Below the pieces are notes generated by a model, which was not told where the DNA came from, did no database searches, and saw nothing but the letters and a program-made list of their open reading frames with translations. The position numbers and the translations under genes were made by a program. Shown here one piece after another: positions 11,212 to 21,833 of a stretch of 64,000 nt of DNA (within the stretch, counting starts at the first letter, position 1; each line of letters starts with the position of its first letter). Location: the NCBI RefSeq assembly GCF_021134715.1, contig NC_060026.1:11337001-11401000 (forward strand), read 5' to 3'. This DNA comes from Daphnia pulex (lineage: Eukaryota > Arthropoda > Branchiopoda > Diplostraca > Daphniidae).

Positions 11212-12162
11212 CTAATAGGAGTTGGGTTTGTTTCCATTTGGTTTTGCGCTTCCATTTCCGTTGCCACTGCTTGCGTAGTTGTTGCCACCGTTTCCAGTTC
11301 CGGCTCCGTAGTTATTACTGCCATTTCCAGCTCCAGCTGATGCTCCAGCTCCATAGTTGCCGTTGCCTCCGGATGGTGCGGGGAATTGGGCTTCGCCTTC
11401 GTATTTCACATCAGCGACGTAGCCGTTTTCATCAGCGCGGTAAGAAACAATTTGAGTGCGGCCATCAGGGAGAAGAACGCGGTAAGAACCAGTCACAACT
11501 TTACCGTCGCTCTTGGCTTCATGGGCATAGTCATTCTTAGTTGGCTCGTCCTTAACTTCCCAGGCGAATTCATAGGGCATCGGGGGTTGCTGTTTAATAG
11601 AATAAATTAAACATTTGAAATTAGGATATAGATGGGGAAAAACGTAAAACACATTTTCCAACCTCTTGTTCGTAAGATGAAGCGGACGCAGAAGGTTTTG
11701 AGTTTCCGTTGCCATTTCCGTTGTAGGTGTTGGTTGGTTTCTGCTGTCCACTTGATGCACCGCCATATGATGCAGCTCCACCAGCACCTCCAGACTGAGC
11801 GCCACCGTATCCCTGTTGCTGCTGAGTGGATCCTCCTTGAGCACCATAACCCTGACCAGCTCCGGTGCTAGCTGATGCCTGAGCCCCATAACCTTGTTGA
11901 GAGGCACCAGACTGGCCTCCGTAACCCTGTTGTTGCTGTTGCTGTTGACCAGCTTGTCCACCGTAGCCCTGTTGTTGTTGCCCGGCTCCTGAACCATAGC
12001 CTTGTGGCTTTGCCACCACCACGACAATCAAAGCGGCTAAAACGACGAACTGTTTAAAATAAGATAGTTAATTAAAATGCGTTTCAAAATAATTTAAAAA
12101 ATAAAATTTAGACACGAAATGAATGATCAAACTAGCTAGCGATTCTAACTTACTTTATTCAT
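11212..12162 (-). CDS. Resilin-like RR cuticle protein, type B copy 3
   Basis: Exons: 12154-12162, 11663-12049, 11212-11589; 257 aa. The coding sequence matches type B copy 1 (2005-2955), including the silent state near the AHEAK codons that distinguishes copies 1, 3 and 4 from copy 2. Splice sites, signal peptide and stop are intact. The 5' flank has the TATATAAA/TCAGT pair with the one-base-shorter interval shared with copy 2, so promoter and body group differently, as expected if conversion tracts are short. Confidence 0.87.
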
Positions 12163-13345
12163 GCTGCAGAGAGAAGATGATTTGAACACTTCAGAAAAGG
12201 AACTGATGATTTTGTGTGGAACCAGTCGCCTTTATATACCGAAGAAGCTCACCATCAACCAACACCTCTAGCAAGTTTCCCAAAAGATGGCAGTAATCAA
12301 GTAGCTCGTGCACACATATGAAAGGAGTAGGCATTTTCCTTTCCCTTGTCATGTCCCGGCCTCCCTACCAGGTGGGGGTGGTCGATTCTTGCATAGCCAA
12401 CCGGGTGATCTTCTTCTTCTGTACTTCACATACCAACCAATTCAACTATATAAGCTCTTCTCCTTTCACTTTTTTTAAAAAGAAATTACCTCAATGGAAC
12501 AAATAAAAAAAGGAATAACGTTTCGGCAAAGTAATAGAAACTTATTAGAAAATGGAAATTATTCACTTATTATTAACTATGGTAGCTATACGGTAGATTA
12601 AACCAAGATAAGCTTTAGTAAATAAATGAATGCTATAGATTTTATTCTATTGTATTACGACAAATTACAAAAAAGACTTGTAAACATAAAAAAAAAATAA
12701 GTGCCCTGATGTCGGAAATTTATAAAAAGTACATACGAAGTTTTTTTTTTTAAGTGCCGAATTATTCAAAATTATAGAATATAGAAAACATTTTAACTTC
12801 TTAATATTGTACGTTTATTTATACAAAATCCTAAGAAAAATTTAAAAAAAATCATTTTCGGCTTGATAATCTTTTTTAATCGATCACATGAGAATCAATT
12901 GATGTTTCTCTTTGAGTGTGAATCGCAATTTATGTATTGTAAGGACAAATTTATGCAATATGAAATTTTTTATTATTTAAAGAATCTCTCGCAAAATTTC
13001 ATTAAAAACGTTCGTGGTTTGTCTTTAATTTAATGCTTCATAGTTCATATGTTGATTTTATAAAGCAGAATTGTTGAATACGAAAGTGAAAGGCTTCAAA
13101 ATGTATAACAGACCATTTTACAAGTGAAAATTGTTAAAAAAATGTTTTTCCCGTTTTCATCCTACCACCGTACTTCAGTTCGAATTTTGTTCGCAAAAGA
13201 TAAGCGAATAAACAACCAAGCAGGTGAGAAAAAAAGAATATTGGTTTTTGAAATTAGGTATATTATTAAAGTGTATTTCAATTTCAGGGTGGTTCATACA
13301 AAAATATTTGAATTACGCAACACACAAACATTAAATTTTATAATT

Positions 13346-14626
13346 TTAATAAGCGCTGGATTTGTTGCCATTGCCATTTGGCTTTGCTCCATTTCCACTG
13401 CCATATCCACTGTTTCCATTTCCGCTGCTGCCGTAGTTGTTTCCACCGTTTCCAGCTCCAGCTGAAGCTCCAGCTCCGTAGTTGTTGCCACCGTTTCCAG
13501 CTCCAACTGAAGCTCCAGCTCCGTAGTTGTTGCCACCGTTTCCAGCTCCAGCTGATGCTCCAGCCCCGTAGTTGTTGCCACCGTTTCCAGCTGCAGATGA
13601 AGCTCCAGCTCCGTAATTGTTGCCGCCATTTCCAGCTGATGCTCCAGCTCCGTAGTTGCCATTGCCTCCGGATGGTGCGGGGAATTGAGCTTCACCTTCG
13701 TACTTGACGTCAGCGACGTAGCCGTTTTCGTCAGCGCGATAGGAAACGATCTGAGTGCGGCCATCGGGGAGAAGAACGCGGTAAGATCCGATCACAACTT
13801 TACCCTCACTTTTGGCTTCATGGGCGTAGTCGTTCTTGGTTGGCTCGTCCTTAACTTCCCAGGCGAATTCGTAGGGCATCGGAGGTTGCTATTTAACGAA
13901 TTTAATCAAACATACAAAATTGAATTAGCATTGCGATAGAAAATTATTGTAGAATTTTTTAACCTCTTGTTCGTAGGATGAAGCGGATGTAGAAGGTTTA
14001 GAGTTTCCGTTTCCGTTGTAAGTATTGGTTGGTTTTTGCTGGCCGTTTGATGCACTGCCATATCCTTGTCCAGCTCCAGCGCTAGCTGAGGCCTGAACCC
14101 CACCGTAGCCCTGTTGCTGCTGGGCAGCTCCTCCTTGAGCACCATAACCTTGTCCAGCTCCAGCGGCACCTCCAGCCGGAGCAGCACCATACCCTTGTTG
14201 CTGTTGTGCGGCAGCGGCTCCTCCTTGAGTGCCGTATCCTTGTCCAGCTCCTGTGCTAGCTGAAGCCTGAGCACCACCATAACCCTGTTGAGAGGCACCG
14301 GACTGAGCTCCGTAACCCTGCTGTTGCAGTTGTTGTTGTCCAGCTTGGCCACCGTAACCCTGCTGTTTTTGACCGGCTACTGAACCATAGCCTTGCGGGT
14401 TTGCCACAGCCACTGCAATGAACGCGGCTAATACTATGTACTGTTTTAATTAAAAAGTAAAAGAAAACATTTTAAATTAGTTGAAAGTTAGATTGATTTA
14501 TTAATAAACTGATTTACTTCTTTTTTAGGAAAAAAAAACATTTAAAATGATTTTGAAAATGATTTTGTTTGAGATAATACAATTTAGCAACAAGCTGACC
14601 ATTTCGTGCTAACTTACTTTGCTCAT
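13346..14626 (-). CDS. Resilin-like RR cuticle protein, type A copy 4, with two private changes
   Basis: Exons: 14618-14626, 13964-14440, 13346-13888; 342 aa. Private amino-acid changes are Asp to Glu before GKVVIG at the start of the RR core (AKSEGKVV) and Ala to Val in one tail repeat (GASVGAGNGG). It shares the linker Ala to Thr with the copy at 8744-10024. Both changes are conservative and the RR aromatic residues are intact, so activity is expected. It is the most changed of the intact A copies at protein level. Confidence 0.87.
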
Positions 14627-15813
14627 TTTGTTGAGAGAAGATTATTTGAACACTTCAGAGAAGGAACTGATGATTTCATGTGAACGTAAGCCATTCTTTA
14701 TATACTGAATTCGAAGCTCACCAACAGGCAACAACGACACCCTGAGCCGGTTTCTAATAGATGGCAGCAATCAAGTAGTTCGTGCGCGCACAGAAAAGGA
14801 GTCGACTTTTGCCTTTCCCTTTATGTCCCTCCCTTGTAGGATGGTCGATTTTTGCGTAACCATAACCAACTTGATGATCAGGACTTTTCTTCCTTACTTC
14901 ATAATTCAACCATATCAACTCTCCTCCTTTCACTTTCAAAAGCTGAAATTATCTAAACGAAACAAATTTAAAAAATGACTTTGTGGCAAACAACAAAAAA
15001 TCGGATGAAAGGGAAATTACTCATGTAAACACTATTATACGGTAGGGTTAATTCACATTTGGTAAAGTAAACGTTATATGCTTTTAGTAACTTGGAATAA
15101 ATTTTCATCCTATTTTGACGAATTTCAAATAAAATTGTTTTATATGAAATTTAATATTCTTTCAAAACTTAGGTCTATAGTATCAGATAGAAGCCAATAG
15201 TTCCACAAGAAAATAGAATGCAGTAAATGCAGGATATAATTATTCGACCACTGAGCTTTATTTTCGTACAAAATTAAGCCACTAGAATTCAAAATCTCAC
15301 AATGTTATTACGATTCGTTACCTAATGCTGAAACAAAACTAAAGACATTAAGCATATTCTTTAATTTCCGCTGAATAAGCTTAATTTTAATCCAGAAGAT
15401 GAATCTAAACATCTATTAATGGTTACCGAATGTTACGATACTAATCACAGATAATTTCAGAACAGAACAGTTTATCAAAAACAAAATTAATTAAGGTGAA
15501 TGATTTTCCGTTTGAAAGTATGAATCGCAAATTGCAACACCAATTTTTTTTTCTGTTACTAAAATAAAATTCACAAATTACAAATGATCTGAACATGGCA
15601 TAAGTAATATTTACAATCGTAGTATTCAGATAGATATCGTTCATGTAAAAGCAGCATTTCACTGATACGTGAGTTTTACTAATTTAATAGGAAATACTCT
15701 AGAAGTCTCAAGACGGAATGAAAATATTTTTGACAAAATTAAGTAGATTTAAAATTTATTTAATATACAAATATTTTGAATTGCGCAACACACAAACATT
15801 TAATTTCGTAGAA

Positions 15814-16764
15814 CTAATAGGAGTTGGGTTTGTTTCCATTTGGTTTTGCGCTTCCATTTCCGTTGCCACTGCTTGCGTAGTTGTTGCCACCGTTTCCAGT
15901 TCCGGCTCCGTAGTTATTACTGCCATTTCCAGCTCCAGCTGATGCTCCAGCTCCATAGTTGCCGTTGCCTCCGGATGGTGCGGGGAATTGGGCTTCGCCT
16001 TCGTATTTCACATCAGCGACGTAGCCGTTTTCATCAGCGCGGTAAGAAACAATTTGAGTGCGGCCATCAGGGAGAAGAACGCGGTAAGAACCAGTCACAA
16101 CTTTACCGTCGCTCTTGGCTTCATGGGCATAGTCATTCTTAGTTGGCTCGTCCTTAACTTCCCAGGCGAATTCATAGGGCATCGGGGGTTGCTGTTTAAT
16201 AGAATAAATTAAACATTTGAAATTAGGATATAGATGGGGAAAAACGTAAAACACATTTTCCAACCTCTTGTTCGTAAGATGAAGCGGACGCAGAAGGTTT
16301 TGAGTTTCCGTTGCCATTTCCGTTGTAGGTGTTGGTTGGTTTCTGCTGTCCACTTGATGCACCGCCATATGATGCAGCTCCACCAGCACCTCCAGACTGA
16401 GCGCCACCGTATCCCTGTTGCTGCTGAGTGGATCCTCCTTGAGCACCATAACCCTGACCAGCTCCGGTGCTAGCTGATGCCTGAGCCCCATAACCTTGTT
16501 GAGAGGCACCAGACTGGCCTCCGTAACCCTGTTGTTGCTGTTGCTGTTGACCAGCTTGTCCACCGTAGCCCTGTTGTTGTTGCCCGGCTCCTGAACCATA
16601 GCCTTGTGGCTTTGCCACCACCACGACAATCAAAGCGGCTAAAACGACGAACTGTTTAAAATAAGATAGTTAATTAAAATGCGTTTCAAAATAATTTAAA
16701 AAATAAAATTTAGACACGAAATGAATGATCAAACTAGCTAGCGATTCTAACTTACTTTATTCAT
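15814..16764 (-). CDS. Resilin-like RR cuticle protein, type B copy 4
   Basis: Exons: 16756-16764, 16265-16651, 15814-16191; 257 aa, the same protein as type B copy 1. The TATA region reads TGTATAAA (about 16836-16843) where the other B copies read TATATAAA; TATAAA remains, so the promoter is probably weakened little if at all. The interval to the initiator matches copy 1, not copies 2 and 3. It is the last B gene before the right edge of the array. Confidence 0.87.
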
Positions 16765-17947
16765 GCTGCAGAGAGAAGATGATTTGAACACTTCAGAAAA
16801 GGAACTGATGATTTTGTGTGGAACCAAGTCGCCTTTATACACCGAAGAAGCTCACCATCAACCAACACCTCTAGCAAGTTTCCCAAAAGATGGCAGTAAT
16901 CAAGTAGCTCGTGCACACATATGAAAGGAGTAGGCATTTTCCTTTCCCTTGTCATGTCCCGGCCTCCCTACCAGGTGGGGGTGGTCGATTCTTGCATAGC
17001 CAACCGGGTGATCTTCTTCTTCTGTACTTCACATACCAACCAATTCAACTATATAAGCTCTTCTCCTTTCACTTTTTTTAAAAAGAAATTACCTCAATGG
17101 AACAAATAAAAAAAGGAATAACGTTTCGGCAAAGCAATAGAAACTTATTAGAAAATGGAAATTATTCACTTATTATTAACTATGGTAGCTATACGGTAGA
17201 TTAAACCAAGATAAGCTTTAGTAAATAAATGAATGCTATAGATTTTATTCTATTGTATTACGACAAATTACAAAAAAGACTTGTAAACATAAAAAAAAAA
17301 TAAGTGCCCTGATGTCGGAAATTTATAAAAAGTACATACGAAGTTTTTTTTTTAAGTGCCGAATTATTCAAAATTATAGAATATAGAAAACATTTTAACT
17401 TCTTAATATTGTACGTTTATTTATACAAAATCCTAAGAAAAATTAAAAAAAAATCATTTTCGGCTTGATAATCTTTTTTAATCGATCACATGAGAATCAA
17501 TTGATGTTTCTCTTTGAGTGTGAATCGCAATTTATGTATTGTAAGGACAAATTTATGCAATATGAAATTTTTTATTATTTAAAGAATCTCTCGCAAAATT
17601 TCATTAAAAACGTTCGTGGTTTGTCTTTAATTTAATGCTTCATAGTTCATATGTTGATTTTATAAAGCAGAATTGTTGAATACGAAAGTGAAAGGCTTCA
17701 AAATGTATAACAGACCATTTTACAAGTGAAAAGTGTTAAAAAAATGTTTTTCCCGTTTTCATCCTACCACCGTACTTCAGTTCGAATTTTGTTCGCAAAA
17801 GATAAGCGAATAAACAACCAAGCAGGTGAGAAAAAAAGAATATTGGTTTTTGAAATTAGGTATATTATTAAAGTGTATTTCAATTTCAGGGTGGTTCATA
17901 CAAAAATATTTGAATTACGCAACACACAAACATTAAATTTTATAATT

Positions 17948-19142
17948 TTAATAAGCGCTGGATTTGTTGCCATTGCCATTTGGCTTTGCTCCATTTCCAC
18001 TGCCATATCCACTGTTTCCATTTCCGCTGCTGCCGTAGTTGTTTCCACCGTTTCCAGCTCCAGCTGAAGCTCCAGCTCCGTAGTTGTTGCCACCGTTTCC
18101 AGCTCCAGCTGAAGCTCCAGCTCCGTAGTTGTTGCCACCGTTTCCAGCTCCAGCTGATGCTCCAGCCCCGTAGTTGTTGCCACCGTTTCCAGCTGCAGAT
18201 GAAGCTCCAGCTCCGTAATTGTTGCCGCCATTTCCAGCTGATGCTCCAGCTCCGTAGTTGCCATTGCCTCCGGATGGTGCGGGGAATTGAGCTTCACCTT
18301 CGTACTTGACGTCAGCGACGTAGCCGTTTTCGTCAGCGCGATAGGAAACGATCTGAGTGCGGCCATCGGGGAGAAGAACGCGGTAAGATCCGATCACAAC
18401 TTTGCCGTCACTTTTGGCTTCATGGGCGTAGTCGTTCTTGGTTGGCTCGTCCTTAACTTCCCAGGCGAATTCGTAGGGCATCGGAGGTTGCTATTTAACG
18501 AATTTAATCAAACATACAAAATTGAATTAGCATTGCGATAGAAAATTATTGTAGAATTTTTTAACCTCTTGTTCGTAGGATGAAGCGGATGTAGAAGGTT
18601 TAGAGTTTCCGTTTCCGTTGTAAGTATTGGTTGGTTTTTGCTGGCCGTTTGATGCACTGCCATATCCTTGTCCAGCTCCAGCGCTAGCTGAGGCCTGAAC
18701 CCCACCGTAGCCCTGTTGCTGCTGGGCAGCTCCTCCTTGAGCACCATAACCTTGTCCAGCTCCAGCGGCACCTCCAGCCGGAGCAGCACCATACCCTTGT
18801 TGCTGTTGTGCGGCAGCGGCTCCTCCTTGAGTGCCGTATCCTTGTCCAGCTCCTGCGCTAGCTGAAGCCTGAGCACCACCATAACCCTGTTGAGAGGCAC
18901 CGGACTGAGCTCCGTAACCCTGCTGTTGCAGTTGTTGTTGTCCAGCTTGGCCACCGTAACCCTGCTGTTGTTGTCCTGCTCCTGAACCATAGCCTTGCGG
19001 CTTGGCAATAGCGAACGCAATCAAAGTTGCTAAAACGACGTACTATCCGGAAATAATTGAAAATAATTAAAATTAATTTTAATTCTTTTTTCAAATAATG
19101 CAATCCAGCAATTAGCTAGAAAAGATAACTTACTTTGTTCAT
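17948..19142 (-). CDS. Resilin-like RR cuticle protein, type A array-edge copy with a different 5' part
   Basis: Exons: 19134-19142 (Met-Asn-Lys), 18566-19042, 17948-18490; 342 aa. From the stop to about 18966 it matches the array A genes. Beyond that point, inside exon 2, it differs: the signal peptide is MNKYVVLATLIAFAIA, followed by KPQGYGSGAGQQQQGYG where array copies have NPQGYGSVAGQKQQGYG. Intron 1 is 91 bp, not 177, and the promoter is distinct though related. Reading frame, exon 2 length (477 nt) and splice phases are conserved. It is either the parental gene from which array copies diverged at their 5' end, or the product of a crossover within exon 2. It should be functional. Confidence 0.88.
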
Positions 19143-19181
19143 GTTGCTGAGAGAAGATGATTTGAACACTTCAGAAAAGGA

Positions 19182-19217
19182 ACTGATGGTTTGATGCGGA
19201 GAATAGTTCTTTATATA
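19182..19217 (-). promoter_or_regulatory. Core promoter of the array-edge A gene
   Basis: TATATAAA (19210-19217) and TCAGT (19182-19186) on the minus strand, 33-34 nt apart. The sequence between them differs from the array A promoters, while the short 5' UTR (TTCTGAAGTGTTCAAATC-like) is shared, so this promoter is a diverged relative. Confidence 0.7.
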
Positions 19218-19880
19218 CAGAATCTCTCCAGCCGTTAGCCGCCTACACCTCAAGGTTCCAACTCGTGGCGGTTTCATTTGCGAAACGAGCTCTTGCACAC
19301 GAAGAAAGTAGACAGATTTTACTTTTCTTCAGTCGTCTCTCATGAGTAGAGGGACTGTCGTGGCCTGCATTTTCGTCGTGTTCAGTGTATCGAGCTACCC
19401 GCCGGGAAGATGTTCGGATGCTCTTCGTTCATTCTCTCACCGCAGTCCCTCCTTTCACTTTCTTTAAATGATACGCTCCTCAAGTTACAACAGTACAGGT
19501 GTAAAATTATGAGTCCACGGCAATATTTTTTCTAATCAGTTGACTTTATTTTTTACTCGATTGTTAAAAGAAAGCCCCCACATGTATACTTCATAAACTA
19601 TGAAAAAATTATCCTACAGATCCAGCTATTCTAAACTTCCCATTTGAAACCTTAGAGAGTGCCCGTCACTCATTTCTGCGCTTCTGCCTTAAATTGGCGA
19701 ATTTAATATATTAAAATTATAACTGGATTCAATTATATAACTGAGGCTATACAAAACACAGAGTATGATAAATGTAGAAGTTTCATATTCAGCTTAGTAC
19801 TAAATATGATTATGCTGGTCCCATCAAAAACATTTGAAAAACATTGTGAATTCTTTTAAATGCAAGCAAACAGTCACAAT
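19218..19880. other. Region upstream of the array-edge A gene and downstream of SRP9
   Basis: About 300 bp of upstream sequence for the A gene, with a CTCCTTTCACTTTC-type block near 19450 that also occurs upstream of other cuticle genes here (for example near 29479 and 32100). AT-rich sequence follows, expected to hold the SRP9 3' end. No gene seen. Confidence 0.5.
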
Positions 19881-20322
19881 TTATTTGTCGCTGGAAACCA
19901 TGTGTCTCATCAGATTAATCATAAATCTATCAATCTTCTTCATATCCTGTTGGACCTCAGTTTTGTACTGCAGACACTATTTCAAAATAAAAATAAAGGC
20001 ATTACGAGAGGTATTCAAACAAATATGGGGCAACAAATTTCTTACCACAGCGTCATCTGTAAACTTCAGCACCAGAGCTCCATCAGTGTGTCTGTACTTC
20101 ATTGTGTAGCGTACCTACAGCAAAAGAAGAAACAACATATGTATTTACTATAGAATTTCAATTACAAACGTTTAAAAAGATTATTTTTTGAGACTGGCTC
20201 TGGTATCTTTTCATTGAGAAGTCACGGACGAAACTCTCGATTGAATTTACCTTCATAGGATTGGCCAAATACAGCTTCTCTGCTGCTTTTTCGAAATCTT
20301 CCCAGCTTTTAATGAAAGTCAT
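19881..20322 (-). CDS. SRP9: Signal recognition particle 9 kDa protein
   Basis: Three short exons in phase 0: 20251-20322, 20046-20114 and 19881-19976, with GT-AG introns of 136 and 69 bp; 78 aa. The protein starts MTFIKSWEDFEKAAEKLY, continues LANPMKVRYTMKYRHTDG and then ALVLKFTDDAVCLQYKTE, and ends with the conserved Lys-rich helix around QDMKKIDRF. These match SRP9 in order and in length (human SRP9 is 86 aa), including the 'KYRH.DG...K.TDD.VCL.YKT' core. SRP9 pairs with SRP14 to bind the Alu domain of SRP RNA and slows translation while ribosomes dock at the ER. It is a single-copy housekeeping gene between cuticle genes. The exons are too short to be obvious as single open frames. Confidence 0.93.
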
Positions 20323-21833
20323 TTCCAAAACAATACTTTTTCTAAATTTCGACTAAATGGAATTTTAGTAAGTAAACACAACAATGCAAACAAGACAAGA
20401 CTTCAGTTTTCAGTCCTCACAAAATATTAGACAGACGACGTGTGATGATGTCACTAGATCACCAATGCGAAGCCTCTTCTTCATTTTATTTCGCTGTGCG
20501 CTTACACGGCGGACGCGCGGACGATTGGAGTCATTCATTGGACCATGGGTATGGAGAGAGTTCTCTCCACACCCCTGATTGGACTCGCTCACTCACGAAA
20601 ATCGCAGCTGCTTACGGATAGCCACGGAAAGAAATAAAATTTATTATTCACCCACAATTTCTGGAATTTCTGAAATAATGATATTTATTTCTTGAATTGT
20701 CCATCTTATGTCTTTCTAATGGACACACAACAGCGGCAAATCTTTATTTTCTCCTTTTATCCTCTCCTCCTTTTCTCCTTTTATTTTCTCCTTTTATTAA
20801 CTACTTTAAGAGTAATTAATATAAAAGAATATTTATTGAAATGTAATAATAAATTGGCTAATTACTCAAAAACAGAAGAAAAATCCAGAATTTTTTTGTT
20901 AGATGACAAGTTGACAGTGACAAAAAAATTGTAAATAAGGCAAGAATTTATAGCACAGATAAAGAGCACTTTATTTATGTTTATAGGTTTCATATATGAC
21001 GAGATAGGCCCTACGTATTTGAATGCGGTATTGTCACCAGCAGTTTACGCTGTTTATTTAAGAAATGAACAAAGGTATTTAAATAATTTATTTATCTTTA
21101 TCTGCATTTGTCTACTTAATTGTTGGCCCTTCACAAAAAGACGCAAAAACATATCATCGTCGCAACTAGTGCTCTCGTTCTGTCAGAACGGTAGACTTCT
21201 GCATTCGACTTGTGAAAATATATTTCATTCACGGAACACAGAAAAAAAAATAGAATCCAGAACAATAAAGCTTGAGAAAAAGCAATACTTGACGTAAAAT
21301 ACTGAAACAGGCTTGAGCGAAAAGGTTTACGTCCCTTAATTATTACTTTTGTTGCTGCCAAGTCTGATACAATAATAAAGCTTTCACCCAATTTAGTAGC
21401 CTACATTAGGCGGAGGTTCACACGTTTTCCAGATTGTTATTGGATTGTGCGGGAAAAATCAGTTAGTAATAGAAGTAAAATAAAACATTTCCCGAGGACT
21501 AGGGAAGTAGTACGTGATTGAAAAAGCTAATTTACGTCGAGAAATCCCGGGAAAGTGAAAAACATACAATTGGAAATCTATAGTGCTTTTATTAAATTTT
21601 TTTTACAGCGTTGACAACAGCTTGACGAAACAATTCTTCCAGATGACTTACATAAATGATAATTCTGATACTTAAGTGCATCGTGGCTTGAAACAGAACG
21701 CAATAATAATTCGCCATTGTTAGCAGATTAGCTCATCTAGAGCAATCAACCAAGGCATAAGAAACAATTTAGACATTAAAGATTAAAAACAAGTGAGTGA
21801 TTATAATAGAAACAAAATGATCGGCCATCGTGA
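20323..21833. other. Intergenic region between SRP9 and the 806-aa protein gene
   Basis: It should contain the SRP9 promoter near 20330-20600 (GC-richer, no clear TATA) and the 3' UTR of the gene at 21834-24403. The rest is AT-rich, with no open frame showing coding character and no RNA gene I can recognise. Confidence 0.45.

Larger units (their letters stand above)
34..18966 (-). repeat. Tandem array of ~4.6-kb units, each with one type A and one type B cuticle gene
   Basis: Equivalent points recur at a constant period: the type B stop codon lies at 2005, 6608, 11212 and 15814 (steps 4603, 4604, 4602), and type A stops lie at 4140, 8744, 13346 and 17948. Spacers and introns are also nearly identical, differing mainly by scattered substitutions and by poly-A/poly-T length. 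Similarity begins near position 34; bases 1-33 do not match the start of the other units (about 3911, 8515, 13117, 17719). It ends near 18966, inside exon 2 of the last A gene. The first unit is about 728 bp shorter because of one deletion. There are thus four A+B units plus a partial fifth. High identity outside coding sequence points to recent amplification or continuing conversion, not selection on protein. Confidence 0.93.
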
